A DNA stretch of 64,000 nucleotides from an uncultured SAR116 cluster alpha proteobacterium (GCA_902622745.1 CACNQW010000001.1:34886-98885), one strand, 5' to 3'; counted from the stretch's first letter, positions 30,511 to 42,019 are shown. The notes: a model not told the origin generated them from the letters alone. Numbers and translations: made by a program.

Positions 30511-32067
30511 CTAACTTTTCTTAAACATTGATAACATTCTCTTTGTGACAAGGAATCCACCAACTATATTTATAGTTGCTATCATGACTGATATAATTGC
30601 TAAAATGTTAACGATATAATTGGAAGAACCAATTTGTAGAAGGGCACCGACAATTATAATGCCTGAAATTGCATTTGTTACTGCCATTAATGGTGTATGA
30701 AGAGAATGAGAAACATTCCATATTACTTGAAAACCAACAAAGCAAGATAAAACAAAAACTATGAAATGTTGCATAAAAGACGGGGGCGCATAAAAGCCAA
30801 TTAATAGCATTAATAATGAACCAACTATTAACAATACAAGCTGTTGAAAACCCGCTTTTTTTTGTTTCAGTAATTCTTCTTTTTCAATTTCTTCTGGTGT
30901 TTTTGATGTATTTTTGCTTTCATGTTTAGCAATTGCTTGAACTTTTGGAGGAGGTGGAGGGAATGTTATTTTTCCATTTAAAACAACTGTAGAACCTCTA
31001 ATCACATCATCATCCATATTAATATTAATTTTACCATTTTTCTCAGGAGCTAAATCACTTAACATGTGTCTAATATTCGTAGAATATAGATTGGAAGATT
31101 GTGTTGCCATTCGACTTGGTAAATCAGTGTATCCAATAATAGTAACATTATTACTTGTTTTATAAAGTTTATTAGGTTTAGTTAAATCACAATTTCCACC
31201 TTGTTCTGCAGCTAAATCAACTACAACAGAACCAGGTTTCATTAGCTTAACCATCTCTTTTGGCCATAATAGAGGTGCAGGTTTTCCAGGAATAAGTGCA
31301 GTAGTAATAACAATATCAATTTCAGGAGCTTGTTCTCTAAAAAGTTGCATTTCTTTTTTTATGAATTCTTTTGAAGCAGGCTTTGCATATCCACCTTCGC
31401 CTGACCCATCTTCATCAAAATCTAAAAGTAAAAAATCAGCACCCATTGACTCTATTTGTTCAGCAACTTCTGGTCTTACATCAAATGCTCTTACAATTGC
31501 TCCTAATGACTGAGCAGTTCCTATTGCAGCTAACCCAGCAACTCCGGCACCAATAACTAAAACTTTAGCAGGAGCAACTTTCCCTGCAGCAGTAATTTGG
31601 CCTGTAAAAAATCTGCCAAAGTTGTTGCTTGCCTCAATTATCGCTCTGTAACCAGCTATGTTAGCCATAGATGAAAGAGCGTCCATTTTTTGAGCTCTAC
31701 TAATTCTAGGTATCATATCCATAGATATTACAGACACATTTTTTTTCTTAAGATCTTCAAGAAGTTTTTTGTTTTGCCCAGGCCAAATAAAAGAGATGAG
31801 AGTTGTTTTTGGTTTTAATAATTTAAGTTCAGGGTTAGAAGGAGCCCTAACTTTAACAATGATATCTGATTTAGACCAAATATCTTTTGAAGATATAACT
31901 TTGACACCGGCATCCTTATAATCTTGGTCAGAGTAGTTTGATTCTAATCCTGCTTTAGTCTGGATTTGGCACTTAAACCCAAGTTTTATTAACTCTTTTG
32001 CACTTAATGGTGTTAGAGCTACTCTTTTTTCATCTTTGCTTATTTCTTTAGGACAACCTATTATCAT
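30511..32067 (-). CDS. pntA: NAD(P) transhydrogenase alpha subunit (fused domains)
   Basis: 518 aa; [46 protein letters not shown]-terminal TM region. Confidence 0.95.
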   Translation of the reverse strand: MIIGCPKEISKDEKRVALTPLSAKELIKLGFKCQIQTKAGLESNYSDQDYKDAGVKVISSKDIWSKSDIIVKVRAPSNPELKLLKPKTTLISFIWPGQNKKLLEDLKKKNVSVISMDMIPRISRAQKMDALSSMANIAGYRAIIEASNNFGRFFTGQITAAGKVAPAKVLVIGAGVAGLAAIGTAQSLGAIVRAFDVRPEVAEQIESMGADFLLLDFDEDGSGEGGYAKPASKEFIKKEMQLFREQAPEIDIVITTALIPGKPAPLLWPKEMVKLMKPGSVVVDLAAEQGGNCDLTKPNKLYKTSNNVTIIGYTDLPSRMATQSSNLYSTNIRHMLSDLAPEKNGKININMDDDVIRGSTVVLNGKITFPPPPPKVQAIAKHESKNTSKTPEEIEKEELLKQKKAGFQQLVLLIVGSLLMLLIGFYAPPSFMQHFIVFVLSCFVGFQVIWNVSHSLHTPLMAVTNAISGIIIVGALLQIGSSNYIVNILAIISVMIATINIVGGFLVTKRMLSMFKKS

Positions 32068-32077
32068 TCAATTTCTC

Positions 32078-32106
32078 AAAAAAAAACCGTACGAAAGTAC
32101 GGTATA
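32078..32106 (-). terminator. Rho-independent terminator of rpsU
   Basis: ACCGTAC-GAAA-GTACGGT hairpin; on the minus strand it is followed by a T-run (plus-strand A-run at 32078-32086). Confidence 0.88.
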
Positions 32107-32127
32107 AAAATTATTAACATAAGGATA

Positions 32128-32331
32128 TTAATAACCTTCTCTTTCCAATCTTTTTCTCATCAGTTTTCTAACTCTTCTTGTGCTCTCAGCTAATTCTCTA
32201 GCTTTTTTCTCAGATGGTTTTTCATAAACTCTTCGGTTTTTCATTTCTCTAAAAACACCTTCTCTTTGCATTTTTTTCTTGAGAATGCGTAAAGCTTGAT
32301 CAATGTTATTGTCTCTTACAGATACATACAT
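32128..32331 (-). CDS. rpsU: 30S ribosomal protein S21
   Basis: 67 aa; [44 protein letters not shown]. Confidence 0.96.
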   Translation of the reverse strand: MYVSVRDNNIDQALRILKKKMQREGVFREMKNRRVYEKPSEKKARELAESTRRVRKLMRKRLEREGY

Positions 32332-32471
32332 ATAATTTATTCCTTAAAGAGCGTTTTAATAACATGTTTTTTCAACTATTTGCAAGTGTTTTATATAAAT
32401 TACAAAATTAAATTATTTATTTTCTTGAAACACTATTAAATTCTCATACTTAATAGTATAATCAAACTATT

Positions 32472-33164
32472 ATGAAAGATATTAATAAAAAGACAAAAAC
32501 AAAATTATTACTATCATTCTTAGATAATGTACCTTTTGATGGTTGGTCATGGGAAACCCTATATTTTTCTGCTGTTGATATCGATCTAATTAAATCAAAA
32601 AAATTATCAGAAGTTGAAAAGGGTAATATAAGAAATCTTTTTAATAATAGTCTTGTTAATATTATTCAGGAATTTAATATCTATTTAGATAATGAAATGA
32701 AAGAAAATTTCAAAAAATCTAAATCTAAAAATTTGAGAATACCAGATAAAATCAAGTCTCAGATAATATTAAGACTTAAAGCTGCAAATAAATTTAAAGA
32801 AGCTGTCAGAATATCATTAGGTATGATGGCTTTACCAAAAAATTCTAAAATAGCTTTACACATGTTATATAATACATGTGATATTATTTGGAGAGGTTGT
32901 GGAGATAAATCCACTGATTTTTCTTTTTACACAAAAAGATTAATTCTATCGGGTGTTTATAGTTCTACCTTGTCATACTGGTTAAATGAAGGTGACTTTG
33001 TTAAAGTTGAAGATTTTCTTCAAAGAAGATTGAACAATGTTTCTAATTTTGGAAAAATAAAAAAATTTAAAAATGTCATTAATCAGTCTAATCCCTTGAA
33101 TACATTCTTTAAAATCTTGCAAAGATTTAATTCAAACAAATATTCATACAAATCAAATGATTAA
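32472..33164 (+). CDS. COQ9 family protein (ubiquinone biosynthesis)
   Basis: 230 aa; VPFDGWSWETLYFSAVD...W..GDKSTDFSFYTKRLILSGVYSSTLSYWL. Confidence 0.85.
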   Translation: MKDINKKTKTKLLLSFLDNVPFDGWSWETLYFSAVDIDLIKSKKLSEVEKGNIRNLFNNSLVNIIQEFNIYLDNEMKENFKKSKSKNLRIPDKIKSQIILRLKAANKFKEAVRISLGMMALPKNSKIALHMLYNTCDIIWRGCGDKSTDFSFYTKRLILSGVYSSTLSYWLNEGDFVKVEDFLQRRLNNVSNFGKIKKFKNVINQSNPLNTFFKILQRFNSNKYSYKSND

Positions 33165-33167
33165 TTA

Positions 33168-34079
33168 ATGCCAATAAAAATTCCTGATAATTTGCCTGCA
33201 AGAGAATCTCTCTTAAGCGAAGCAGTTGATGTAATTAATAGTAGTTATGCTGAAAGGCAGGATATACGACCACTGAAGTTTTTATTGTTGAATCTAATGC
33301 CAAAAAAAGTTCCTACTGAAATTCAATTTGCTAGATTAATAGGAGCTTCTCCATTGCAAATTGAACTTACCTTAATGACTACAAAGTCATATCAACCTAA
33401 AAACACGAATCAAGATTATCTAATTCAATTTTACAAAACTTTAGATGATATTAGGTATGATTTTTTTGATGTTTTAATTGTAACAGGTGCGCCAATTGAG
33501 ACATTACCTTTTAAAGATGTCAATTATTGGGATGAATTGCGTGAGATTATAATTTGGTCTAAAGCAAATGTTTTTAGAAGACTTGGTATTTGCTGGGGAA
33601 GTCAAGTTTTTTTAAAAATTTTCTATGATGTGGAAAAGTATATTCTGAAAAAGAAATTATTTGGCGTGTATGATCATCAATTATTAGAAAATAATGATAG
33701 ATTACTCCAAGGTTTTACTAATCGATTTCCAATGCCAGTTTCACGTTTCACTGAAACAAGAAGGCAAGATTTAATTGACGAAGATCTTGAAGTTCTTGCG
33801 GAATCAACTTTATCAGGGGTTGGTATGGTGAGATCACGAAGTACAAAAGATCTTTATATTTTAAATCATTTAGAATATGACGCGGAAACTTTAAAAGATG
33901 AATATTTACGAGATAAAAATGAAAATTTAAATACATCACTTCCTGAAAATTACTTCCCGGACAATGATGATCAAAAATTACCAGTTAATCGCTGGAGGCC
34001 CTATGCTTTTCTATTATTTTCAAATTTTATCAATGAAGTCTATCAGGATGTACCATTTGATTTTGGAAAAAACAACTAA
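33168..34079 (+). CDS. metA: Homoserine O-acyltransferase (MetA family)
   Basis: 303 aa; LLNLMPKKVPTEIQFARLI, TGAPIETLPFKDVNYWDEL, GICWGSQ, GVYDH, RFTETR. Confidence 0.95.
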   Translation: MPIKIPDNLPARESLLSEAVDVINSSYAERQDIRPLKFLLLNLMPKKVPTEIQFARLIGASPLQIELTLMTTKSYQPKNTNQDYLIQFYKTLDDIRYDFFDVLIVTGAPIETLPFKDVNYWDELREIIIWSKANVFRRLGICWGSQVFLKIFYDVEKYILKKKLFGVYDHQLLENNDRLLQGFTNRFPMPVSRFTETRRQDLIDEDLEVLAESTLSGVGMVRSRSTKDLYILNHLEYDAETLKDEYLRDKNENLNTSLPENYFPDNDDQKLPVNRWRPYAFLLFSNFINEVYQDVPFDFGKNN

Positions 34080-35131
34080 ATTGGATATGTAATATGCCCC
34101 ATCTTTCTTCCATTTTTTACCTCTTTCTTTCCATAAATATGAGTTTTTTGATCTTTATGAAAATTAAAAAATTTTAAATTTTCAACCTCATCTCCAAGTA
34201 AATTTATCATTTTCCAGTTTTCGCCTACAACCTGATCATTTATATCTTGACCCATTATTGATTTAACTAAAACGTCAAATTGACTATTTTTACACCCTTC
34301 AATAGTCCAATGAAATGAATTATGGGGTCTTGGAGCGATTTCATTAAAGATAAAATCATTATTACGTTGAAAAAGTTCTATAGTTAACAGGCCTTTTAAA
34401 TTTAATAATTTTGCAAATTTTTTTACAGTTAACTTTAATTTAATTTCTAACTCTTGTTCAAGAATGGCTGGTGCTATTGTATATTTTAAAATACCATTTT
34501 CATGATAGTTTTCTGATATTGGGAAGAAACATTCAGATCCATTTAAGCTTTTGGCATAAAGAATAGAAACTTCTCTGTCAAAATTAACTTTTTCTTCTAA
34601 AATGCAATCATCAAAGTTTATTTCATTCCAAATTTTTTTAAAATTTATTTCTGATGAAATATTAATTTGGCCTTTGCCATCATATCCAAGAGAATTAGTT
34701 TTCAGAATACAATCATAATTTAAAATTTTTGAGTATTTTTTTAAATCTTCTAAAGATTTAATTCTGTACCATTTTGGAACTAAAAAACCTGATCTGGCTG
34801 CCATTTCTTTTTCTTTGTTTCTATATTGAGCAATACTAAAACAAAAACTTGATGGATAAACTTTTGTTATATTTGATAAACTAACTAAGGTTTTTGCAGG
34901 TATATTTTCAAACTCGGATGTAATAACATCAACTTTTGATCCAAATAATTCTAGTTTTTTATTATCATCCCAATTACCAAAAATATATTTATTTACACTA
35001 TACTCAGCTGGGTTGTCTCCTTTTGGGCAATAAAGGAAAGTGTGATAACCTAACTTTTTTGCAGCTACAGCTGTCATCTTACCGAGTTGACCACCTCCAA
35101 GTATACCAATAGTTTTATTTTTAAGAGTCAT
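34076..35131 (-). CDS. purK: 5-(carboxyamino)imidazole ribonucleotide synthase
   Basis: 351 aa; IGILGGGQLGKMTAVAAKKLG, NEIAPRPHNSFHWTIEGC. Confidence 0.94.
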   Translation of the reverse strand: MTLKNKTIGILGGGQLGKMTAVAAKKLGYHTFLYCPKGDNPAEYSVNKYIFGNWDDNKKLELFGSKVDVITSEFENIPAKTLVSLSNITKVYPSSFCFSIAQYRNKEKEMAARSGFLVPKWYRIKSLEDLKKYSKILNYDCILKTNSLGYDGKGQINISSEINFKKIWNEINFDDCILEEKVNFDREVSILYAKSLNGSECFFPISENYHENGILKYTIAPAILEQELEIKLKLTVKKFAKLLNLKGLLTIELFQRNNDFIFNEIAPRPHNSFHWTIEGCKNSQFDVLVKSIMGQDINDQVVGENWKMINLLGDEVENLKFFNFHKDQKTHIYGKKEVKNGRKMGHITYPI

Positions 35132-35155
35132 TAATTTATAAAAAAAATTAAAATT

Positions 35156-35650
35156 TTATTCTGGTTTGTATGGTACATTATTTGTCATTGAAATTTTCCA
35201 AGATGATAGTTTATTACGAATTTGTTCATTTTGAAGACTTAAAATTTCTGCAGCTAATATTGCAGCATTTATTGCACCAGTTTTACCAATTGAAACTGTT
35301 GCAACAGGAATTCCTTTTGGCATTTGTACTATTGATAGTAGACTATCAATTCCTTTTAAGCTTGTACTTTCAATTGGAACACCAATTACTGGTAACTGTG
35401 TATGAGATGCCATCATGCCAGGCAAATGAGCTGCACCACCTGCACCTGCAATAATGACTTTAACACCATTTTCTAAACATTTTTTTGCATAATCTAAAAT
35501 TCTATGAGGTGTTCTATGAGCTGAAATAATAAGTTGTTCATTCGAAATAGAAAGTTCATCTAATTGATCTTTTGCCTTTTTCATGACCTCCCAGTCTGAT
35601 TGACTTCCCATAATAATTCCAACTAGAAAATTTTTATTTTTATTAACCAT
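35156..35650 (-). CDS. purE: 5-(carboxyamino)imidazole ribonucleotide mutase
   Basis: 164 aa; IIMGSQSDWEVM, ISAHRTPHR, AGAGGAAHLPGMMASHTQLPVIGVPI. Confidence 0.96.
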   Translation of the reverse strand: MVNKNKNFLVGIIMGSQSDWEVMKKAKDQLDELSISNEQLIISAHRTPHRILDYAKKCLENGVKVIIAGAGGAAHLPGMMASHTQLPVIGVPIESTSLKGIDSLLSIVQMPKGIPVATVSIGKTGAINAAILAAEILSLQNEQIRNKLSSWKISMTNNVPYKPE

Positions 35651-36185
35651 TTTCTATTGGATTATCTATTGATCCCCCAGATTTTAAAACTTCTTTTTCT
35701 AAATCTTCTTGGGAACATAATTTTAATAATATAGGATGTTTTGCAGAAATATTGGATATATTCCAATGAGATCTATTTCTAATTTTTTCTATTGTCGATT
35801 TAGTTGTTCCTACAAGTCGGCTGATTTGACTATCTTTTAGCTCAGGATGATTTTTCACAAGCCATGCTACTGCATTTGGTTTATCACCTCTTCTAGATAA
35901 AGGTATATATTTTGGACCTTTTGTTCTGTCAGATGCAAAGTTATTATTACTGTCGAGTTGTATTAATTTTAAGCTTGGGTCTGAAGAGCATCTTTCGATT
36001 TCTTCTTTAGATAGTTGTCCATTTTGAATAGGATCAAAACCAATTATTCCTTGACCTACATCACCATCTGCAATAGCTTGAACTTCTAAAACATGTAAAT
36101 CACAAAACTCTGATATCTGTTCAAATGTTAAAGTTGTATTATCAATTAACCATACTGCTGTAGCCTTAGGCATTAAAAGTGACAT
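35643..36185 (-). CDS. DUF1013 family protein (alphaproteobacterial transcriptional regulator-like)
   Basis: 180 aa; LMPKATAVWLIDNTTLTFEQIAxFCxLHxLEVQAIADGDV, 'GDKPNAVAWLVKNHPELKDSQISRLVGTTKSTIEKIRNRSHWN'. Confidence 0.82.
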   Translation of the reverse strand: MSLLMPKATAVWLIDNTTLTFEQISEFCDLHVLEVQAIADGDVGQGIIGFDPIQNGQLSKEEIERCSSDPSLKLIQLDSNNNFASDRTKGPKYIPLSRRGDKPNAVAWLVKNHPELKDSQISRLVGTTKSTIEKIRNRSHWNISNISAKHPILLKLCSQEDLEKEVLKSGGSIDNPIENG

Positions 36186-36263
36186 AATAACTCCTATTGT
36201 TATTATAATTAAGTAATTTTTAAATCTTCAAATGTCAATTTAAGAATATAAAACTATTTTTAC

Positions 36264-37070
36264 TTAATTTAATATACTTAGTCTAAAGTCTTCACAAAAT
36301 AACTCTAATTGTTTTTTGATATATTCTATTCTTACAAGGCCAAAACCAAAAATATCGTCATTTATTTTTGAATTATGAATTAAAGATCCTACTATTTTTT
36401 TTTGAACATCATGAATATTTACGTTATCAATCGTACTAGAAGAATTGATTTTAAAACTTATATATTTTTTTTTCACAGAACCTTTGTACTTTACCCTTGC
36501 AATAACTTCTTGCCCAACAAAGCAACCCTTACCAAAGTCGACTCCATTGTCATAAATTATATCTATTTCAAAGGGGTAAAGTTTATTTGAAGGTATTTCT
36601 AATTCACCTTCTGGACATAGGTTTACAAATCTCAAACTATCGTACCAATCTTTTAAACTTAGATATTTAAAATTCTTTTTAAGTTTAGTAAAATGCCTAT
36701 AAATATTGTTATTTTTAAATCTAATATCTTTTATTGTTATTTCATCTTCGTAAAAAAAATTTGATATGATTACATCTAAATCTTCTTTTTCAAAAGTCAC
36801 ATCTAATCTCAAGCTATATAATTTTAATTTATTTATTAAATCATTTATTTGGATTTTGCTACACTCAATGAAATACTTATCCTTATTTTTTACAATAAAA
36901 AAATCAAACAAAATTTTTCCTTGAGGTGACAATAAAGTTGTTATAAATAATTCTTTGTGATTTATTTTTTCAAGGTCACTAGAAATAATATTATTTAAAA
37001 ATAACAAACTATCTTTTCCAGAAATTTTAAGAACAGATCTATTATTTAAAATTGATACTTTTTTTTCCAT
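36264..37070 (-). CDS. ygfZ: YgfZ/GcvT-like folate-binding protein
   Basis: 268 aa; KGCFVGQEVIARVKYKG (K-G-C-[FY]-x-G-Q-E motif). Confidence 0.85.
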   Translation of the reverse strand: MEKKVSILNNRSVLKISGKDSLLFLNNIISSDLEKINHKELFITTLLSPQGKILFDFFIVKNKDKYFIECSKIQINDLINKLKLYSLRLDVTFEKEDLDVIISNFFYEDEITIKDIRFKNNNIYRHFTKLKKNFKYLSLKDWYDSLRFVNLCPEGELEIPSNKLYPFEIDIIYDNGVDFGKGCFVGQEVIARVKYKGSVKKKYISFKINSSSTIDNVNIHDVQKKIVGSLIHNSKINDDIFGFGLVRIEYIKKQLELFCEDFRLSILN

Positions 37071-37111
37071 AATTTACAGTTGATATTATTATAAAGCAAA
37101 AAGGTTTTTTT

Positions 37112-37738
37112 ATGGCAATAAAAATTTATGGAAGATTATCTTCAGCAAATGTTCAGAAAATTAACTGGTTTTGTGATTATGCAAATATCAGTGTTATTAA
37201 TTTCAATTATGGCGGTGTGCACGGTAAAACACAAACCATTGAGTTTAAAGAAATGAACCCTAATAGTCGTGTGCCAGTATTGGATGATAATAATTTAATA
37301 TTGTATGAATCAAATGCTATTTTGAGATATTTATCTAAAAAATTTAATATTTTAGTTGAAGAAAATACTGAAGTTAATGCAAAAATTGACCAATGGATTG
37401 ATTGGGGTAGTTTTACATTTGCATCTCCATGTTCTTTACTTACAGCGCATAAATTAAGTTTACCTGAAGATCAAAGAGATGGATTAATTGTTGAAAAGGC
37501 AAAAAAAGATATTTTAAGCTTATTAGAAATAATAGATAATCAGTTGGGTAAAGAATATTTCATTGTTGGTGAAAAATTTAGTTTAGCAGACATACCTCTT
37601 GGAATTTGGTGTCATAGATGCGTTAATCTCAAGATATCTTTTGACAATTTTCAGAATGTTAATAATTGGTATATTAAATTAAATAAAATGAATTCTTTTC
37701 AAAAAACTGTGTTAAGTGCACCATTACCACCTAATTAA
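37112..37738 (+). CDS. Glutathione S-transferase family protein
   Basis: 208 aa; MNPNSRVPVLDDNNLILYESNAILRYLS; FSLADIPLGIW. Confidence 0.9.
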   Translation: MAIKIYGRLSSANVQKINWFCDYANISVINFNYGGVHGKTQTIEFKEMNPNSRVPVLDDNNLILYESNAILRYLSKKFNILVEENTEVNAKIDQWIDWGSFTFASPCSLLTAHKLSLPEDQRDGLIVEKAKKDILSLLEIIDNQLGKEYFIVGEKFSLADIPLGIWCHRCVNLKISFDNFQNVNNWYIKLNKMNSFQKTVLSAPLPPN

Positions 37739-39389
37739 TTTTATTTATTGCACTAATCACAGCTAGAATTGGAGCCAAAGTTATACTGGTATGAATTCCA
37801 CATCCAAAAACAGATTGATCATTCTTATCTTGTAATTCTACATATGCTGCAGATTCTGCCTTTGAGGTGGCGCTTCTAGTATTTTGTCCAAAATCCTTAA
37901 GTGTAAATTCTAAATTATACTTTTCTCTAATTCCATTAACAAAAGCAGATATTGGTCCATTTCCTTCACTAGTAAAATTATCTATTTTTCCATTATATTC
38001 AATTTCTGCATTAATTATTTCAAGACCAGAAGTTTTATTTGATGCCTTTGAAACAAAATTTATTAATTTAAAAGGATCATTTTTAATAAATTGGTTTTGA
38101 AAAATTATCCATATATCATTACTAGAAATTTCAAGTCCAGAGGTGTCCGCTTGTTTTTGAACATTTTTTGATAGCTCGATCTCTGCTTGTTTTGGAATTC
38201 TTACATGATGTTCAGTTTCTAGTATCCAAGCAGATCCACCTTTGCCTGATTGACTATTAACCCTTATAATTGCTTCATAAGTCCTTCCAATATCTGCAGG
38301 ATCTATAGGTAGGTATGGAACCTCCCATTTTTGAGAATTAGATTTTTCAATAGCGTCCATTCCTTTTCTAATAGCATCTTGATGACTTCCTGAAAAAGCT
38401 GTATGCACTAGTTTTCCAGCATATGGATGTCTTTCATGAATTGGTAATCTATTGCAATATTCTGCTGTTTCAATTAAAGAATTGATGTCAGAAAAATCTA
38501 TCTGAGGATTTATTCCTTGTGTAAATAAATTAAGACCTAAAGTTATTAAGTCTACGTTACCAGTTCGTTCTCCATTTCCAAAAAGAGTCCCTTCAACTCG
38601 ATCTGCTCCTGCCATTAATCCTAATTCAGTAGCGGCAACAGCAGTACCTCTGTCATTATGAGGGTGTAAAGAAAGCACAATTCTTTTTCTATTAGAAAAG
38701 TTTTTGCTCATCCACTCAATTTGATCAGCGTAGATATTAGGAGATGACATTTCAACAGTTGCAGGTAGATTTATTATAACAGGATTGATTTCGCTTGCTT
38801 TCCATATATCTAAAACTTCTTCACATACTTCAAGTGCATACGGCAACTCTGTTCCAGTGAAACTCTCAGGCGAATACTCTAATCTAACATTAGTATCATT
38901 TAAAATTCCAATATTATCACTAATTATTTTTGCACCATCAGTTGCAATCTTTTTCACACCACTCATATCTTCTTTAAATACAACTCTTCTTTGTAAAGTA
39001 CTTGTAGAATTATAAAGATGAATAATTGCGTTTTTTGCTCCTTTTAAACTCTCAATTGTTCTAATTATTAATTCTTCTCTTGATTGTGTCAAAACTTGAA
39101 TAGTTACATCATCTGGTACAAGTTCATCATCTATAAGCTCTCTAATAAAATTAAAATCTGTATCTGAAGCTGATGGAAATCCAACTTCTATTTCTTTATA
39201 ACCTATGCCTATAAGTTTTTTAAAAAATTTCATTTTACGGAAACTATCCATTGGCTCAGCTAAAGCTTGATTTCCATCTCTAAGGTCTACAGAACACCAA
39301 ATTGGGCATTTGTTTAGAGTGTTATTTGGCCAATCTCTTTTTTTTATTTCAATTGTTTTGTATTGAGTATATTTATTATATTTCGCCAT
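37731..39389 (-). CDS. leuA: 2-isopropylmalate synthase (long form)
   Basis: 552 aa; WCSVDLRDGNQALAEPM, SLHPHNDRGTAVAATELGLMAGADRVEGTLFGNGERTGNVD. Confidence 0.95.
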   Translation of the reverse strand: MAKYNKYTQYKTIEIKKRDWPNNTLNKCPIWCSVDLRDGNQALAEPMDSFRKMKFFKKLIGIGYKEIEVGFPSASDTDFNFIRELIDDELVPDDVTIQVLTQSREELIIRTIESLKGAKNAIIHLYNSTSTLQRRVVFKEDMSGVKKIATDGAKIISDNIGILNDTNVRLEYSPESFTGTELPYALEVCEEVLDIWKASEINPVIINLPATVEMSSPNIYADQIEWMSKNFSNRKRIVLSLHPHNDRGTAVAATELGLMAGADRVEGTLFGNGERTGNVDLITLGLNLFTQGINPQIDFSDINSLIETAEYCNRLPIHERHPYAGKLVHTAFSGSHQDAIRKGMDAIEKSNSQKWEVPYLPIDPADIGRTYEAIIRVNSQSGKGGSAWILETEHHVRIPKQAEIELSKNVQKQADTSGLEISSNDIWIIFQNQFIKNDPFKLINFVSKASNKTSGLEIINAEIEYNGKIDNFTSEGNGPISAFVNGIREKYNLEFTLKDFGQNTRSATSKAESAAYVELQDKNDQSVFGCGIHTSITLAPILAVISAINKIN

Positions 39390-39408
39390 TTTACGTAAAT
39401 CCTATAAG

Positions 39409-39453
39409 TTAAAAACTATTCATATCCCTGGCTCCAAAGAGACAGGGCATCAT
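39409..39453 (-). promoter_or_regulatory. Candidate leuA 5' leader: 14-codon ORF overlapping a stable hairpin
   Basis: Minus-strand ATGATGCCCTGTCTCTTTGGAGCCAGGGATATGAATAGTTTTTAA (MMPCLFGARDMNSF*); hairpin CCCUG-U-CUC-UUUG-GAG-C-CAGGG inside it. Confidence 0.4.
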
Positions 39454-39599
39454 AGAATTAGTAAGTTACGTATTGACAATTTATTTAAATTCATAACTTA
39501 ACCTATCAATATAACAACTTTAGTCAAGCGGATTTAAATTAAAAATAAAATTGCTAATATGAAATTGTAAATTTTTTTTTAGTAGTTAAATTATTTAAA

Positions 39600-41393
39600 A
39601 TGGAAAATATAAAAAAAATAAGAAATTTTTCAATTATAGCTCACATAGATCATGGAAAGTCAACATTAGCAGATAGGTTGATACAAGAATGTGGTGCTCT
39701 ACAAGATAGAGAAATGAAAGAGCAAATTCTTGATAATATGGATATTGAGAGAGAAAGAGGTATTACCATTAAAGCTCAAACGGTTCGTTTAAAATACCAA
39801 CATACTGATGGTGAAACTTATATACTTAATCTTATAGATACACCAGGTCACGTTGATTTCTCTTATGAAGTGTCAAGGTCATTGTCCGCCTGTGAAGGAT
39901 CTTTATTAATAGTAGATTCCTCTCAAGGAGTTGAAGCACAAACTCTTGCAAATGTTTATCAAGCAATTGATGCTGACCATGAGATAGTAACTGTTTTAAA
40001 TAAAATTGATCTTCCAGCATCTGAGCCTGAGAGAATAAAAAAACAAATTGATGAAGTTATAGGCTTGCCGAGTGATGAGACAATCGAAGTATCTGCAAAA
40101 ACTGGAATTGGAGTAAGATCAGTTTTAAGTTCACTAGTTGAAAAACTCCCTCCTCCAAATGGCAAAATTGATAATAAGTTAAAAGCGATGCTAATTGATA
40201 GTTGGTTTGATCCTTATTTAGGAATTTTAATTCTAGTTAGAATTGTTGATGGTAAATTATTCAAAGGTCAGAAGATAAGATTTATGTCAACTGGATCAAG
40301 CTACACTGTAGACAGCTTGGGTATTTTTACTCCCAAAATATTAAATGTTGAATCTATGGGACCTGGTGAAATTGGTTTTTTAACTGCTTCAGTTAAAACT
40401 GTAGCTGACTGTAATGTTGGAGACACAATTACTGATGATAAAAAACCTACGAATTCAATGTTAGAGGGTTTCAAACCTTCAATACCTGTAGTTTTTTGTG
40501 GTCTTTTCCCGACTGACAGTGCAGATTTTAGTGATCTTAAAGACGCATTAGAAAAACTATCATTAAATGATTCATCTTTTAGTTTTGAAGCTGAAACTTC
40601 AGCAGCATTAGGTTTTGGTTTTAGATGTGGTTTTCTAGGTTTATTACATATGGAAATCATTAGAGAGAGATTAAGTAGAGAATTCAATTTAGAATTAATT
40701 TCTACTGCACCATCTGTCGTTTATGAAATCAAAAAAGTTAATGGAGAAATAGTAAAACTACACAATCCAGCCGATTTACCAGATGCTAATAAATTAGAGC
40801 ATATTCAAGAACCTTGGATAACAGCTACAATATTTGTCCCTGATCAGTACTTAGGGGCAGTTTTAACGTTATGTACTGAAAGAAGAGGAGAACAAGTTGA
40901 TCTAAGTTACGTTGGATCAAGAGCTATGTTAGTTTACAAGCTTCCATTGAACGAAGTAGTTTTTGATTTCTATGATAGACTGAAAAGTGTTTCTTCAGGA
41001 TATGCTAGTTTTGATTACCAATTTGATCAATATAGATTAGGAGACCTTGTAAAAGTTTCAATACTAGTGAATGGAGATCAAGTTGATGCATTAGCAATGA
41101 TTACAAATAAAGATCATGCCGAAAAAAGAGGTAGAGCTATTTGTTTAAAATTGAAAGAATTGATTCCTAGACAATTATTTAAGGTTGCCTTACAGGCTGC
41201 AATTGGTTCGAAAGTTATAGCTCGAGAAACCATAAGTGCTGTAAGAAAAGATGTTACAGCTAAATGTTATGGAGGAGATATTTCTAGAAAAAGAAAGCTT
41301 CTTGAAAAACAAAAAGCTGGAAAAAAGAAAATGAGACAGTTTGGACAAGTAGAAATACCTCAAAACGCTTTTTTTGAAGCTCTAAAAATCTAA
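39600..41393 (+). CDS. lepA: Elongation factor 4 (LepA)
   Basis: 597 aa; [39 protein letters not shown]-terminal [29 protein letters not shown]. Confidence 0.97.
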   Translation: MENIKKIRNFSIIAHIDHGKSTLADRLIQECGALQDREMKEQILDNMDIERERGITIKAQTVRLKYQHTDGETYILNLIDTPGHVDFSYEVSRSLSACEGSLLIVDSSQGVEAQTLANVYQAIDADHEIVTVLNKIDLPASEPERIKKQIDEVIGLPSDETIEVSAKTGIGVRSVLSSLVEKLPPPNGKIDNKLKAMLIDSWFDPYLGILILVRIVDGKLFKGQKIRFMSTGSSYTVDSLGIFTPKILNVESMGPGEIGFLTASVKTVADCNVGDTITDDKKPTNSMLEGFKPSIPVVFCGLFPTDSADFSDLKDALEKLSLNDSSFSFEAETSAALGFGFRCGFLGLLHMEIIRERLSREFNLELISTAPSVVYEIKKVNGEIVKLHNPADLPDANKLEHIQEPWITATIFVPDQYLGAVLTLCTERRGEQVDLSYVGSRAMLVYKLPLNEVVFDFYDRLKSVSSGYASFDYQFDQYRLGDLVKVSILVNGDQVDALAMITNKDHAEKRGRAICLKLKELIPRQLFKVALQAAIGSKVIARETISAVRKDVTAKCYGGDISRKRKLLEKQKAGKKKMRQFGQVEIPQNAFFEALKI

Positions 41394-41731
41394 CTAATTT
41401 TATTTATTCTTCTTTTTTTCGTTCCAAAATAAATAAAAAAGATAGTCAAAATTCCAAATGTTAATCCTGCGGGAAAGATTAAAAAAGTAGATATTATTGG
41501 ATGCCAAACAAACCCTGAACAATTTAAAATTTTTAGAGATGAACATGGATCTATATATCTGCTAACAATTGCCTCTGCAATCTGTAAACTATTAGGTGCA
41601 TATTTATACCACATTTGTCCTATTTGAGTATATCCTGTACTGCCGTTAATATGTAACAAAATATCTAAATAGATACCAAGTAGGGATATTACAAAAAAAA
41701 ATAAACCAAATGTTATAAATATTCTACCCAT
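41390..41731 (-). CDS. Small membrane protein of unknown function
   Basis: 113 aa with two hydrophobic segments; overlaps the lepA stop. Confidence 0.55.
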   Translation of the reverse strand: MGRIFITFGLFFFVISLLGIYLDILLHINGSTGYTQIGQMWYKYAPNSLQIAEAIVSRYIDPCSSLKILNCSGFVWHPIISTFLIFPAGLTFGILTIFFIYFGTKKRRINKIS

Positions 41732-41787
41732 ATTCTTATATTTTTTTTAATATGATTTAGATATATTTTCAATTATAAAATATTTAT

Positions 41788-41877
41788 GGAGAGGTGGCCG
41801 AGTGGTTTAAGGCGCACGCCTGGAAAGTGTGTAGAGGTGAAAGCCTCTCGAGGGTTCGAATCCCTCTCTCTCCGCCA
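41788..41877 (+). tRNA. tRNA-Ser (anticodon GGA)
   Basis: Class II tRNA: GGAGAGG acceptor, CTGGAAA anticodon loop, long variable arm, GGGTTCGAATCCC T-arm, encoded CCA. Confidence 0.95.
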
Positions 41878-41990
41878 TGTACCTAACTATGTTATGTCAT
41901 ACTGTGTCATAACTCTAAGCTGTGCTTGGTTTTAATTGACGAAACCTGTTTAAGTTATTTCATTATAAATCATCTTTAATCAACCCAACT

Positions 41991-42013
41991 TGTAGACCGA
42001 GTTGTAGACTGGA
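41991..42013 (+). promoter_or_regulatory. Putative integrase arm-type binding sites (left end)
   Basis: TGTAGACcgagtTGTAGACTgga; same 12-bp-spaced pair as in the right-end repeats (TGTAGACtaaatTGTAGACTgca). Confidence 0.6.
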
Positions 42014-42019
42014 GATGAC

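Noticed and set aside
33168-34079. Expected SAM riboswitch upstream of metA
   Set aside because: metA starts 3 bp after the COQ9-family gene stop, leaving no leader; no SAM-II/V-like consensus recognised nearby.
40301-40687. 128-aa minus-strand ORF
   Set aside because: Antisense to lepA.
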